From positions 182,501-246,500 of the forward strand of contig JAXRKP010000416.1 of assembly GCA_037039925.1 (NCBI GenBank): DNA of 64,000 nucleotides. Reading direction: 5' to 3'. The DNA is from Doris montereyensis (lineage: Eukaryota; Mollusca; Gastropoda; Nudibranchia; Dorididae). Of the stretch, positions 44,494 through 57,609 are shown piece by piece (the first letter of the stretch is position 1; every line of letters begins with the position of its first letter). The notes beneath the pieces are model-generated. The model was not told the origin of the DNA and did not search any database. It saw nothing but the letters and a program-made list of their open reading frames with translations. Position numbers and translations under genes: made by a program.

Positions 44494-46755
44494 TGATACC
44501 TACCTAGACGTGGTGAAAGGGCTTAAGGACTCGTTAATTTCGAGTCCAACAAAACGGTATCACAACAAAGGGCCCAAAATCAGCGTGGATATGTGCCGAG
44601 GTCTCATACCAAAGCACACATCACAGCTGCGATAGACTCTTGGTAGGGGGAGCCAAGAGTAATCGCCGTTACAGTTAGGCAATAAACCATGACTCTTGCC
44701 AAGTGCCCGGGAGCCCGAAACAGACCGCACCCAAACGACCGATGTCATAGGGACGAACACCCCTGTGGCGTTGGGTGCCAAAAACAATGGTCTCAGTCCT
44801 CCAAGACCCAGGTAACAGGCCTGGGGATGGAAGGCTGGAAAAAGCAGCCCAGAGAACGGAAGAAGAGGTATTCGTTGGCTTGGTCTGGACTGGATCGTCA
44901 TATCCGTCTGGGCTAAGGCTAAACGAAAAGCTCACACTAGGTTCATGTGGTGGCGTTAGACCATCGCATAACCGAATCCTAGCAGAACTGGTACATGCTG
45001 CCGTCCCTCTGGTTGCGATGCCCAGCCGGACGCCCCCTGTGCCTGGAACCGGAGAGTAGTGATGGGTCTTACCTAAGCACTATATGAAAGTTTCAGACAG
45101 ACATAACGTTGGGCTGGGCAACCGCAGCTGCCCCCGTGCCCACGTGGCCCTCTGAGCGTGGCATGGAGCAATGCTATCAGGGCCCGCCGCGTTTCCAAGT
45201 CCTGGAGGACGCGGCGGTGAATGACGATCAGGAAAAATCACGACAGCGGAACCACAGGAGGCTGCCACGAAGCGCAGCCACCGAGAGTTCCGCACCTTAA
45301 CAAGCAGCTCGGATACTGCCGACAACGTCTTGCCCACTTCCGTTACACAGAAGACGTATCATATCCGAGGCCCCGGACGCCACATGGACAGGCACCAGAG
45401 GCCACTAGGGAGACCAGGTCCTTTAAGCTCAGCTTGCGAGTGCTGCAGCTTAACGTCAAAGGAGTAGTCCCGAGAACCATCGAGCTGGCGAAAGTCCTTG
45501 CTGATGGTAAGGTCCACGTCGCATTACTGCAAGAGACCCTACACGGTAAGCGTAGGGTCAGAGTAGCTGGGTACACGGCCCACAAGTGTGACTGCACTGA
45601 CTGCAGAGGAGTAGTCCTCGTGAGAAACGGGATAACTGCTCAAGTCAAGCACGAAAGAAACGGTGGGACCGATATCCAAAAGGTGGTGATAGCATTCGAG
45701 GGTGATGAGCATAACATTTGGAATGTTTACAACTCACCCAAGAGTGCTATCGGTTAGAGTTGCCGAATGGACCAAACTACCGGCGGACGATCGTGGCCGG
45801 TGACTTCAACGGACGTTCCCGCGGTGGGGGTACTCCGATAGAAATAATATCGGGAACGACATCGAGGCACTTTGTGACTCGACCAACCTGGTAATGTTGC
45901 AGACGGCTGAAACTCCGGCCACTTTATTACACACCAGGCATGGTAATGGAGTCTAGGCCCGACCTCTCACTCTTGTCATCGGATCTGTCTGGTGAGCTGA
46001 ATGTCCTCGAGGACGCCGGCAGTGACCACTTGCCGAGCCTGCTGACTATCAAGGTAGAACGCGGGACCTCGAAACCCTGGCCCAAACAGATCTGGCGGTA
46101 TGCGAAAGCCAATTGGGACCTATACCGCTACACAGCGGATAGGAAATGGATCAGGTCTTTTCAGCAATAACGTCGATGAGGATTATACAAAGATCAAAGA
46201 AGCAATCCTCAAAGCAGCGCAAAAGGCAATTCCAAGGGGTGGATACACACGTTATTCACCCTTTTGGACCGATAAAATTGCCCAGGTCGTGAAAGAAAGG
46301 CAAAAGCGCGTAGAAGGGTGACACGGCACCCTGATGAGACTCATAGAAGGAAGTACAATCGGCTCAGTGCTGAGGCAAAGCTTCTCATACGAGAGGAAAA
46401 GCGGAAGCACTGGGTTGAGAGATGCGAAGGGTTTGACCTGGGAAGGACACAGCGGTGTGGAAGCTGCTAGACCAGCTGAAAGGGCTCGACCACGTGCGTA
46501 ACCCGACTCCATTGAAGATGGAGAATGGCAATCTTGCCTTTCTGACGCTTAAAAAAAACCAAAACCCTCAATAGGCATTTTGCACGGGTTAACAAGGCCG
46601 GGCCCAGGGATGCTGGAATACGCAGCTAACGCAGGGGGCTAGAATGGGAAGCGAGGGAGAGGAGTGGCGATGGATTCGCAAGTGCTCTGACCCTACAGGA
46701 GTTGGACAGGGCAATCAATCGAGCCAAAGTCCGTAAGGCGCCGGGTAACGACCAA
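44494..46755 (+). mobile_element. Retrotransposon copy RTB (5' end to start of RT)
   Basis: Begins with the shared 5' terminal block (gatacctacct-gacgtgg), followed by the ORF1-like region (VPKTMVSVLQDPGNRPGDGR in frame near 44765), the endonuclease (MLQLN... equivalent at about 45440 onward; LLQETLHGKRRVRVAG; AGDFNGRSRGG after a frameshift; SDHLPSLLTI at about 46030) and the linker to RPKVRKAPGND. It breaks at ggtaacgaccaaa (46755), equivalent to RT1 10021, and joins RTC. It is about 95% alike to RT1 by eye, with many indels. Confidence 0.85.
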
Positions 46756-47307
46756 ACATCCTAGCAGAACTGGTACATGCTGCCGTTCCTCTTGGTTGCG
46801 ATGCCCAGCCGGATGTCCCCTGTGCCTGGAACCAGAGAGCAGTAATGGGTCTTACCTAAGCTTATATGAAGGTTTCAGACACAGATACAACGTTGGGCTG
46901 GGCAACCGTAGCTGCCCACGTGGCCCTCTGAGCGTGGCATGGAGCAGTGTTATCAGGGGCCCGCCGCATCTCCAAGACCTGAGGACGCGGCGGTGCAAGA
47001 CGATCAGGCTAATCATATGACAACAGAACCTCAGGAGGCTGCCACGAAGCGCGACCACCGAGTGTTCCGCAGACCGGTACCTTAACAAGCAGCTCGGATA
47101 CTGCCGGCAACGTCTTTGCCCACTTCCGTAACACATAAGACGTATCGTATCCGATGCCCCGGACGCCACATGGACAGGCACCAGAGGCTATTAGGGAGAT
47201 CAGCGAGTGCTGCAGCTTAACGTGAAAGTAGTCCCGAGACCATTGAGCTCGCGAAAGTCCTTGCTGATAGTAAGGTCCACGTCGCATTATTGCAAGAGAC
47301 CCTACAC
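46756..47307 (+). mobile_element. Retrotransposon fragment RTC, left part
   Basis: Starts at catcctagcagaactggt (equivalent to about 8114 in RT1) and runs into the endonuclease start (VLQLNVK...; LLQETLH) until it is interrupted at 47308 by a hAT element. It resumes for only about 8-15 bases after the hAT (ccctacacggtaa, to about 48514) before P-type sequence begins. It lacks both true ends. Confidence 0.85.
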
Positions 47308-48499
<1,192 letters not shown>

Positions 48500-48514
48500 C
48501 CCTACACGGTAAAC

Positions 48515-49560
48515 GAGGGAGAGTTTTCTGTTTATAGACAGTCCACAGGGGTCAACGCTTTTATGTCTGCTGGTGATGTATTTTCTGCTTTCAAGAAGCG
48601 CTTAGCGCGATTTGCAGGATCTTTTCTTGAATCCATCGAGACAGATACATCAAATAAAGTCCACACATACGAAGGCTCAATCAGTGTAGAAACTAGAAGA
48701 TGCTGCTTCCATTGAAAATTGTATTGTGAACGTGTCTCTGTCTGGCAGTGAAGAGAGTGCGGCAGCCTATGTTGCGGGTTGGCTAGAGAAGAAGTGTGAG
48801 AAGCAATTGTTTTTTTCTGAAGATGAACCTCTCCTGTCACATGAAATGAGTAATTTCATCCAAGAAGTTTCCAGAGGTTTTTTAACAGTTCCACACCAGT
48901 CAACTTATGAGCTTTGTCAGGATTGGTCTATGTTTTGTAAAGCACACAAAACACAACGCATGCTGTCGTCACAGACTTGTGAACATTTTGTCTGTAATGG
49001 ATGACTTTTACCATCTTGAATTGTAATCACAAGGAGTGAGTAGGAAAATACAGTGCACCTCGGATGTAATGACACCTTGCGTATAACGAACATTGACCTT
49101 CAGTCCCGTCCTGTTTGTGTTATCCGAGATGCACTGTAATCACATAATTTGTAGGATAGTTGATATATAAACACTAATTGTTTTTTCATATTTATATTAA
49201 TATTGTCTATAATATTATGGTAGGCCACTATAAATTTACAAAAAAATAATGACACAAAGAACTTAACATTAGAAACAAAAGCCATAGAATAATTGCATTG
49301 AAAGGATAACAAACAAATCTAATTAATAAACTAAAAAAACAATAAATCCTTTGTAGTTTAGTCCATTCTACTCTTGTTTGCAGATGAAAAAATAGAGGAA
49401 AAAGTGGCTCATTTTTAATTATTAAAAATATTTCCTATTCAATATGTTCACCCGCTTGGCTTATGTGCTGCTTCACGGGCTCAAGAATTTGGACAGAGAC
49501 CATGAAAAAAACTCTTTACCAAACCTCGATAAAGAAAGCTCGATTGGCACACTAGCTGTA
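48515..49560 (+). pseudogene. P-element/THAP9-like transposase C-terminal fragment (P-d)
   Basis: Begins abruptly with EGEFSVYRQSTGVNAFMSAG, matching P-b at about 21460, then FKKRLARFAGSFLES. After a frameshift near 48690 it reads NVSLSGSEESAAAYVAGWLE (single copy of the unit expanded in P-b), ending at about 49004-49025. A last exon-like block, FTRLAYVLLHGLKNLDRDHE (49447-49560), matches P-b 22800-22930, with an apparent 420-bp intron between. The N-terminal two-thirds is missing at the retrotransposon junction. Confidence 0.7.
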
Positions 49561-50048
49561 AGTAAGTGGATAATTCTTAGGAAGGATTTCCATAAAGTGG
49601 TACAGGCAATTTATAAACCTAAGATTATAACAGTTTCATACACATCTGGTGACCTCAAAAACCATATCATTTATGTAATAATAACTATAAAACAGTTGAA
49701 ACGACATTTAAAAATTGTTGTTTTAAATTTTAATCTGACGTATCGCTTTATGGAATTCCTGTTTCTTTTCCTGTTTATTGATCATGTAAAGATAAATAAT
49801 TGAATTAATTTTATGGTTAAAACTGTATCATAATTGCCTTTGCACTCATAATGTCTGGCACAATGTTATTTTGAAATGGTATTTGCTAGCTAAGTCAGAA
49901 ATTCGTATTTTCGCGTCCTTTCTTATAGTAGTCCTTGATCTAGATCTATATGATTATGATATATATTCAATATTCAATTTCATAAATTCCTTTTTTCTTA
50001 TTCTTTCTTGCTTTTATTTTCAGCATGGAATGATGAGACAGAGACACC
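49561..50048. other. No gene seen
   Basis: AT-rich spacer between P-d and P-e. A polypyrimidine tract ending tttattttcag (50025) lies just before the P-e start codon, so the first coding exon of P-e may be preceded by an intron. Confidence 0.4.
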
Positions 50049-50820
50049 ATGGTAAACAAGTGCTGCGTCCCTGAATGCCAGTCTAATTACACGAGTAAGA
50101 GAAAGACAAGTGATGGCGACAACAAGACATATCTGTCTAGTTTTACATTTCCACAAGATCCAAATATAAAAAAATTGTGGATTAAAAATATTCCAAGAAA
50201 TGACAAAAAACACTGTTGTTTGTGCAAAGCATATTGCAGAAAAAGATATTATTCGGAATGTTTTACCTGGAAAAGACAGCAATGCAGATATTGTGATTCC
50301 AAGGAAAAAAGTAACACTAAGAAAAGGTACATATCCCACGATTTTTCCAGATTTGCCCTCATATTTAAGCTCTGTTCCTGAGCCACTACGGGAATCACCG
50401 GACAGTAAGAGGAGGAGATTTCTGGAGCGGGATGAGGGCAAACTGGAAAAGTTTCTAAAAGAAGATCGTATTGACAATTTTCATATTCTAAAAAGTGACT
50501 TTAAGAAGACAATTGATTTATGGAATTTGGACAATTTGTTTTTTAATTTACAGAGAATTATGTGATTTGTTTCAAGATTGACAGTAGTAATGAAATTGAA
50601 GGACCCAATGTTGTTTTTAGCCTGAGGGTTGATAAAGACCTAAGAGTTTGGGCTTTATTAACCAGCAAAGATTTAAAATGGATTTTAAATGATTTTCATC
50701 TTATCAGATGGAGTGAATTAGAAAACATTTTTTCCCGTTATTGTATTGGCAGTTCAAATAATTTATTAAATTAAGTAAAGATTGTGCTCTTTCTCATGCC
50801 ATTCAATATTTGGAAAAGGC
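50049..50820 (+). pseudogene. P-element/THAP9-like N-terminal fragment (P-e)
   Basis: ATG at 50049: MVNKCCVPECQSNYTSKRK (THAP C-x4-C), FTFPQDPNIKKLWIKNIPRN, then after a shift near 50200 KNTVVCAKHIAEKDIIRNVL (C-x2-H), IFPDLPSYLSS and KRRRFLERDEGKLEKFLKED (basic patch and coiled coil). Transposase linker with LRVDKDLRVWALLTSKDLKW follows in another frame, to about 50820. There the next THAP copy begins; the catalytic core is missing. Third P-type subfamily, with P-f and P-g. Confidence 0.7.
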
Positions 50821-52150
50821 CAGCGTCTGTTAGCAGGGGAACAACAAGACAAAGTCGGATATGTGAACTCATTTTCATTTCCAAAGGATGAACTTGTAGA
50901 GCAGTGGAAAAAAATATTCCTCGTGACAATTTAATTGTGACAAAAAACACTGTTGTGTGTGAAAAACATTTTGATGAAGCAGACATTATTCGATATGATA
51001 TTGTTCTTGGACAGAATGTGCCACGCAAGCGTCTGAAATTGCGTGAGGGAAGTGTCCCCAAAATCTTTCCAAATCTACCGTCTTATTTGACGAAGAAGTC
51101 AGATATTTCTCCAGAGGCTCCTGAAGCCAAACGAAGGAGATTTCAAGAGAGAGACAATTCCTTCTTTCAAGAAGTTTTGAAAAAGGATGTTATACATTGT
51201 TTTAATTCTCTAAGTGTAAAACTTGAGGACTATTTAAAAAGATACAAAGAACTTAGTATCAACATCAAAGAAGACTGCATTTATGTGTATAAAGTTGTTT
51301 TTGAAAATCCAGTTCAAGGACCTCTCATTTCCTTTTGTGTTTTGATTCGTAAGGACCTTACCGTATGTGTATGGAAAAATAGTGTTGTAACTTCTTCTTT
51401 AGATTGGATATTAAAATCAAATCGACTAGAGAGATGGAGCCAGATAAACAACTTAATTTCTCACTATGGAATGAACGAGGAGGAGGAAAATAGTGAAAAG
51501 TTGCTGAACTCAGCCATCAAATCCATTGAAAAGGGGAGTGAGAATTTTGACGCTGAAAGTGTTGTTGTTGATTTGTTGATAGAGCAATTGAAATGAATTT
51601 AGATTTCACCTTTCAAAAGAAGGCATTCTACACATTGTTGTTTGCCTTTACTTTATATTTGTCGTCTCCAACTGCTTATGTTAAAGTTAGAGATTCCTTT
51701 TGGTGCTGCCCTCAGTTCGATATCTGCGTCAGCTTTGTCAGAGCGTTTCATGTGATGGAGGTGCTCTTGACTTTTCTTTTTTAAATAAAGAAGTAAGTCA
51801 TTTAACTGACAAAGACTTAATTGTCAATCTCCTAATTGATGAGATCCATGTTAAGCAAAAACTAGGGTATAGGGGTGAAAGTCTAATAGGACACGCAAGT
51901 AATGATGTTGCTTCCTTGGCTAACAGCATTCAATGCTTTATGCTTTCTTCAATAATGCCCAGCACCAAAATTATTGTAGGAATGTTTCCTGTAAAGAGCA
52001 TGAACTCAGATTTTCTTTTGAGCATAACAAATAAAGTTATTTTGAATTGCTGCAAAGCAGGTTTTAATATTGTTAGTATTATTTCTGACAACAGGGTTAA
52101 TAGGAAGATGTTCTCTATGTCGACCAGTGGTTCACATTCTAAATTATATA
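50821..52150 (+). pseudogene. P-element/THAP9-like transposase, N-terminal half and start of core (P-f)
   Basis: Degenerate first THAP strand (50821-50900; FSFPKDELVEQWKK), then KNTVVCEKHFDEADIIRYDI (C-x2-H), KIFPNLPSYL and a basic patch (EAKRRRFQERD). The linker is long and intact to 51596 (SLDWILKSNRLERWSQINNL). After frameshifts come NLLIDEIHVKQKLGYRGESL (about 51825, first catalytic Asp block) and IVSIISDNRVNRKMF (about 52070, second Asp block). At about 52150 it stops and a new THAP copy starts, so the GTP-binding insertion and C-terminus are gone. Confidence 0.75.
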
Positions 52151-52167
52151 TACTACAAACTTGCAGG

Positions 52168-53590
52168 ATGGTCAACAAATGTTGTATTCCTGGTTGTGAT
52201 ACTAACTATAAACGAGTGAATGAGACCCAGAAAGAGTCCCTGTCATGTTTTCCATTTCCAAAGGACCCTCAGGAACGTGACATTTGGGTTATGAAAATTC
52301 GAGAGAAAATATGACTGTCACCAAACATTCAGTAGTGTGCGAAAAACATTTTCATGAAAGTGATATCGTAAGATTTGATATTCTTACAGGAAAAGATGGA
52401 CATCCAGATGTGAAAATTCCAAGACAGAGGGCAAACTTAAAGTGGGCGCTTGCCCTTCATTATTTCCAAATTTGCCTTCATACCTGTCATCAACACCTTG
52501 CTGTGAAAGGCAAAGTCCAAATAGTAAGAGACGGAAGTTGTGCCAAAGAGAGGAAGAATCCTTTCAAGAATTTTTAGACAATGACAAAATTCCATCGTTT
52601 TCTGACTTAAAAGACAATCTACAGACCAATATTCAAAGCTGGAAGTGCAACAGAAAATAAACTGTGTTGTGGGAGACAACTGTGTAATTCTGTATATTGT
52701 GGATTTAAATGAACTTAGGGGACCTGAAATTTGTTTCAGTGTAAAAATAAATTGTGACTTTTTCACGGATATGTGATTAAAACGTAAAACTATGTGAAGG
52801 ACAACTTAATTGGATTTTACCTAAGAAAAACTGATAAGTCTTTAACATTTCCATCATTCCCTTTTGATGATGAATGTACCACTCAAACACAAACTGCCTC
52901 TTTGGCTCATTTAAGAAGAGTGTATACTTGTGAGAAAACCTCCACTGTTAAGTTGGCACCTTCATTGACTCAAAAATGTCTTTATCCAACAAGCACAGAG
53001 AGACAAAATGTTAGATTGATGCTCAAAATTTTTGACCAAAGAAATAATGCAGCCTTAAAATCATTTGGTTCTTAGTGGAATGTAGACACCTCAGGAACAA
53101 GTACATTCCTTCTTGTTATGGGCACTCTTTGGCAAATTCTGAACAATAAACATCCTCACAAACACATTAGACTAAGGATCATGCATGTAAACCAGTGGAA
53201 AGGAAAGCATGCAAGAGAATGTTTTTTTTTATAAAATGTGTTCACTGGTTGAAGAAATGGAAAAGCCTCAATCAGAGCCCTAACCAAGGTGTTTTTTTCA
53301 AAAGTGACCATGGAAGCCCTGACCCACACTTTAGACACTTTTCTTGTACTTTGCAATTATTTGCTAGACAAAGGTTTAAATATGTTCTTCTGAGGAAATT
53401 TCAAACAGATCCACTAGAGTTCAGATTCAGCACTTATCGCTCCATGGCAGGTAGCAACTATCATGTTTCAATACAAAATCTTCTAGCAGGAGAAAAAAAT
53501 GAAAACAGGAAATGCCCTGAAAATGGTATCAGCACACGGCTTACTCTACACTGGCCTCCAGATTATGTAATCCAGTCAAAATGTGGAGGC
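52168..53590 (+). pseudogene. P-element/THAP9-like transposase with internal deletion (P-g)
   Basis: ATG at 52168: MVNKCCIPGCDTNYKRVNET (THAP C-x4-C), FPFPKDPQERDIWVMK; shifted frame HSVVCEKHFHESDIVRF (C-x2-H); LFPNLPSYLSS and NSKRRKLCQREEESFQEFLD. Near 52790 it jumps past the DDE start to FPSFPFDDECTTQTQTASLA and LYPTSTERQNVRLMLKIFDQ (about 52985). The C-terminal FKYVLLRKFQTDPLEFRFST (about 53380) carries the TDP-LE segment, and YRSMAGSNYHVSIQNLLAGE follows. Several frameshifts. Confidence 0.7.
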
Positions 53591-54174
53591 GGATGATAAC
53601 CAAACAATTTGCGGGGGAGGTAATTGTAACAGCAGAGTAATTTTTAACAGCTTTTAAAGAAAGGCATATTTAAGTACAATTCATACCCCGATTATTATTT
53701 TCTTATAGCCTTTTGTGATTAGATGTTTAGAAATCATAATTGATTAAGTACTTCATTCATTTATATTATCTTAAGTTGGTCATACCGTATTGTGAAAAGG
53801 AACAGCCAGTTCAGTATTCAGTGTTTTCAAAATGGCAGCCCCCTTAAATCAAAACATGTTTTCTTCTCTTTCGGATTAACTTATTTCTTTTTGGATTACT
53901 AAACATGGTAGGAAACTTTTGAATTAGCTATTTTAGATGTTTATTATACTCAACACCCTTTAAAAACCAAATAGACGTCTATATCTCAAAATTTTAGAGT
54001 GAACTTGAACTTGAATCTGGCCAACATCTCAAACTCAGCAGACAGCATCCCTCTTTAACTTTCGTTCACGGACACTCGCTTAGAAATTATAATTTAGACT
54101 TATTTATTCTAGTCTACCTTCCTCAAAATATTTAGACCTAAATTCCTACGAGTTTATCATCATTAAAAATAATA
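53591..54174. other. Spacer with candidate P-h left terminal/subterminal repeat
   Basis: No gene. tgaacttgaacttgaa at 54000-54015 is the inverted match of ttcaagttcaagttca at 56226-56241, so the two could be terminal or subterminal repeats of P-h. Confidence 0.4.
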
Positions 54175-56163
54175 ATGGGGAGAAAGTAAAAGCGTCACGG
54201 GTTGTAATTCAAATTACAACCCCGATGATAAAGTTACGGTCTATAGACTACCAAGAAATTTGGAAGAACGTGAAAGGTGGATAAAAGCAATACCCCGTGA
54301 CAACATTCCCAACAACCCCAACACTGTTGTTTGTATAAAACATTTTCCTGAAGGATTTGAAACTATCTCGGTAAAAGGAAAGTTAAGTCCAAATCACCCT
54401 CCATCTATTTTCCCAATCTTCCAAAAAGTTTGGTCCCAACACCACCACCAGCTCCTAGAACAACTTCAAAATCTAGCACTGCAGTGCGTTGTCATCAACC
54501 TGATGAGATGAACGAATTTTAAAAAAAGACCTTGTGGATTTTGAAACTCTATGTGCTTCTGTTGGAAATCGAGAATTGCCTTGTAGAATTACTACCTTTG
54601 TTTACAATGAAAATTTATTTATACAATCCATGGATTACTTACAACCTTCTGCTGTTCCAAGATTTTTGTTAACGATACACCCTGATCGAACCTTTGATGG
54701 ATGTCATGTCGGAATAAAAACATCAATTGTGCCACTGTCAAGAAACAGAATCACCAAGATAGTTCGATGGTCACAGCTTGAGGCATCTTTATCTTATCTG
54801 AATACTTTGGAATTAAACCACAAAAGTTTTGTTGGAGCAATGCTCAACTTTAAATGTAACTGCTGTGAAGAGTGTGAAATATTCAACAGATATAATAGTG
54901 CAAGCTTTTGAATGCTTAGCTACTTCACGAGCTTTGTACAGTCGTCTTCGTCATGACTTTGGATTACCAAGCATAACTACACTGAATCGAATTTAGATCA
55001 AAAGTTAATAATTCAGATGATATAACTTTCTTAACTGGTGTTTTTTCTTCCTTAGAGGAACAGCAGAGAAAATATAATTTGTTAATCGATGAAGTTTATG
55101 TGAAGCCTCTCCTAACGTATCACGGAGGAAAACTATTTGGAAAAGCAGTAAACAGACCAGAAGCACTTGCTACAACCGTTTTAGGGTTCATGCTAGTTTC
55201 TCTTTACGGAGGTCCATCATTTTTGATTAAAATGCTGCCTGTATATAAGCTTGATTCGCAATTTATGTTTGATCAAACGAATGAACTATTAGCTCGTATA
55301 AAAAATGCAGGAGGCTCAGTAGTTTCAATTATTTGCGATAATAATAGGATTAATCAATCTTTCTTCAAGCTATTTTCTTTAAAATCACCATGGGAAACCA
55401 CTGACAACATATTTTTATTGTATGATTTTGTACATATTGTAAAAAACATTAGAAATAACTGGATCACAGAAAAAACAGAACAACTTGTATTTGATCATGA
55501 AGGAGATGAATTGACTGCAAAGTGGGAGCACATAGGAAAACTACAAAAGCTTGAAGGTGATGGCTTAGTAAAGATGTCAAAGCTCAACTACCAGTCTGCT
55601 AACCCTAAACCTATTGAGAGACAAAAAGTGAAAACCTGTTTAAATGTCTTCTGTGAAGAAACTAAACAAGCCTTGATTCTCCACTCTGGAATGCAAGATG
55701 ATAATGTTGATGGAACAGTAACCCTCATACTCATATCCAAAGTAATTGAATTTTGGAAAATAATGAATGTCAAATCCCTTTCTGAAGACAAACGGTTCAA
55801 GGATTCATTACGTGCTGCTATTTTTCCAACGATGATCCACAAATAAAGATTCTGCATGATTTTTCTGAATTTGCTTTCCAATTACAAAGCCGACAGGGTG
55901 AAGGAAAAAAAGTTTACCAGGGATACTTCTCTTGCCATTCAACACACTTGTAAAGGAATTATTGATCTTATTAAATACTTACTACAATCTTCTGAATATG
56001 TTCTTCTTGGAAAATTTACAACTGATCCTATTGAAAAAGCTTTCAGCAAATTGAGACAAGGCAGTGGCATATATTGAGCAACATATTTTTCAATAATTAT
56101 TGTAAAACTACAAACAAGCCATCTGACAAAGAACCCAAACAAAATATTCTAAAACTCTCCTAG
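54175..56163 (+). pseudogene. P-element/THAP9-like transposase, most complete core (P-h)
   Basis: Start near 54175 (MGRK; the first zinc Cys codon appears lost to a frameshift), then GCNSNYNPDDKVTVYRLPRN, EERERWIKAIPRDNIPNN, NTVVCIKHFPEGF (C-x2-H). A nearly intact core runs from 55079: LLIDEVYVKPLLTYHGGKLF, VVSIICDNNRINQSFFKLFS (second Asp), FVHIVKNIRNNWITEKTEQL, KPIERQKVKTCLNVF. A shifted frame follows: LLGKFTTDPIEKAFSKLRQG (about 56005). About 475 bp present in P-a is then missing, and the last residues (LSNIFFNNYC to KLS, stop at 56161-56163) follow directly. It shares subfamily with P-a. Internal deletions of this sort recall the KP-type derivatives of Drosophila P. Confidence 0.8.
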
Positions 56164-56336
56164 GTAAGATAGTCTCTTTACTCCTTACTAATTCAAATAC
56201 TTTTTGCTTTTCTTACTGTTCAGAGTTCAAGTTCAAGTTCATTTTTTTATTTTATTGCTTATTTTTTCAATATTAATGCTTCCTTTTTCATTGTCATTGC
56301 TTTGTTTACTGTTAAAATCCATTTATTGGTAAAAAA
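56164..56336. other. P-h 3' flank
   Basis: 173 bp, T-rich, holding ttcaagttcaagttca (56226-56241), the right partner of the inverted repeat at 54000. Confidence 0.4.
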
Positions 56337-57212
56337 ATGTCATCGACTCCACATTATTTTTATGGTTGCACGTTGCATCTGCCCGGGTACAGTAGCCATG
56401 TATCAGCAGCAAAGGGATCAATAACATTCAAAGACTTGATCGAGCCACTTTATGAAAAAATATTGGAACAGGAGGCAGCAGGCAATGAAGATTACCTGGA
56501 ATTTATACATGTCATTGCTGAATGCTATGAACGGCACTTCACAAATGCTCAACTAAAAGCCTTAGTTGTTACTGGATATACAGTTTACAAACTGTTGCCT
56601 AACCTAAAATGTGAGGACTGTAAAGCTCTCATGGCTCTCATGAGCACAGACAATGACATGGATGTTGATCAAAGCAATGAATATTATTCTTATTTAAAGA
56701 AAAAAACCCAGTTTTAAACTTTTGGCAACATATGCCCTGACAGCTCTTATAACTCCTGTCAGCAATGCCACTGTCGAAAGAGTATTTTCTCTTGTTACAG
56801 CCATCAAAACCAAGCCTAGAAATCGAATGCAGATTGAAATGCTAGACACTCTTGTCCGCATTCGTGATAAGTTGTCAAAAGGCTGTTGCACAAACTTCAA
56901 TCCGACAGAGGACATGTTAAATATGTCTTATAACAGCGAAACATTATACAGAAGCAGCATGTCTTCCACTGTTGGATTAAATTCTGAATCAACATGCAGT
57001 GAACAAACAGAGGAACAACAATATATGATGGAGATTTGCAACAATTGACTAATGGTGAGTGTAATTTAGCTATTTCTTTGCAAATAGACATAATATTATG
57101 TATACTGCCTTAAAAGAGGGGAGGAGAGAATACTAAGTTTGTACATTTGGCCCTTTGGGGCCTTTTACGCTAAAAATTTGGCCTCTTGCCTTCAAAATTT
57201 CTGGCAACCCTG
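56337..57212 (+). mobile_element. hAT element, 3' part with TIR
   Basis: AKGSITFKDLIEPLYEKILE and a C-terminal hAT dimerisation block, ALITPVSNATVERVFSLVTA (about 56745) with PRNRMQIEMLDTLVRIRDKL, separated by a frameshift near 56715; stop at 57046. The 3' end has tttggcc-type subterminal motifs (57150-57190) and the TIR complement ctggcaaccctg (57201-57212), the same tip as the 2.86-kb hAT at 59952-62812. Its 5' end is not in the window: P-h lies directly upstream. It sits in hAT-like copy C; an 8-bp duplication cannot be tested without the left end. Confidence 0.75.
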
Positions 57213-57609
57213 CGCTGACATTATAATGCAATGCTCATTTCTTGTTAGGTTTGTCAGGTATGACAGACAAGGCTCTAAAAACAGTAGAACGTGAAATAAA
57301 ACAAACAACTAATGAAGCAATTGGAAGGGATAAAGATGCACAGTTCTCGAGGTTCTTTGGTGAAAATGAAACTTGTTGTAATAGACTGATAAGAACTCTT
57401 TGTGATATTCTTGGTCCAAGCGGGGATCAGAAGAATGGTTGTAGAGTTGAGTGGAAAGAATTTTGTCCTGATTCTAAAGTTCCATCTTTCAAATCCAATA
57501 GGTTCAATTGTTACTTTGTTGAAGCTGCGGCAACAATCATTCATCACTATGATAGAAGTAAGTCTTTTCATCTCAGGAGTTTTGTCACTGACAACGAATA
57601 AACCCCAAA
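57213..57609 (+). pseudogene. Divergent hAT-like transposase fragment, copy C ('CNAHFLL' family)
   Basis: CNAHFLLGLSGMTDKALKTV (from 57230), RLIRTLCDILGPSGDQKNGC and FKSNRFNCYFVEAAATI match copies A and B at the same positions. The upstream half is replaced by the hAT element ending at 57212, and the downstream half is absent after about 57609. The GDQKNGC block varies from the GDEKNGC of the others. Confidence 0.65.
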
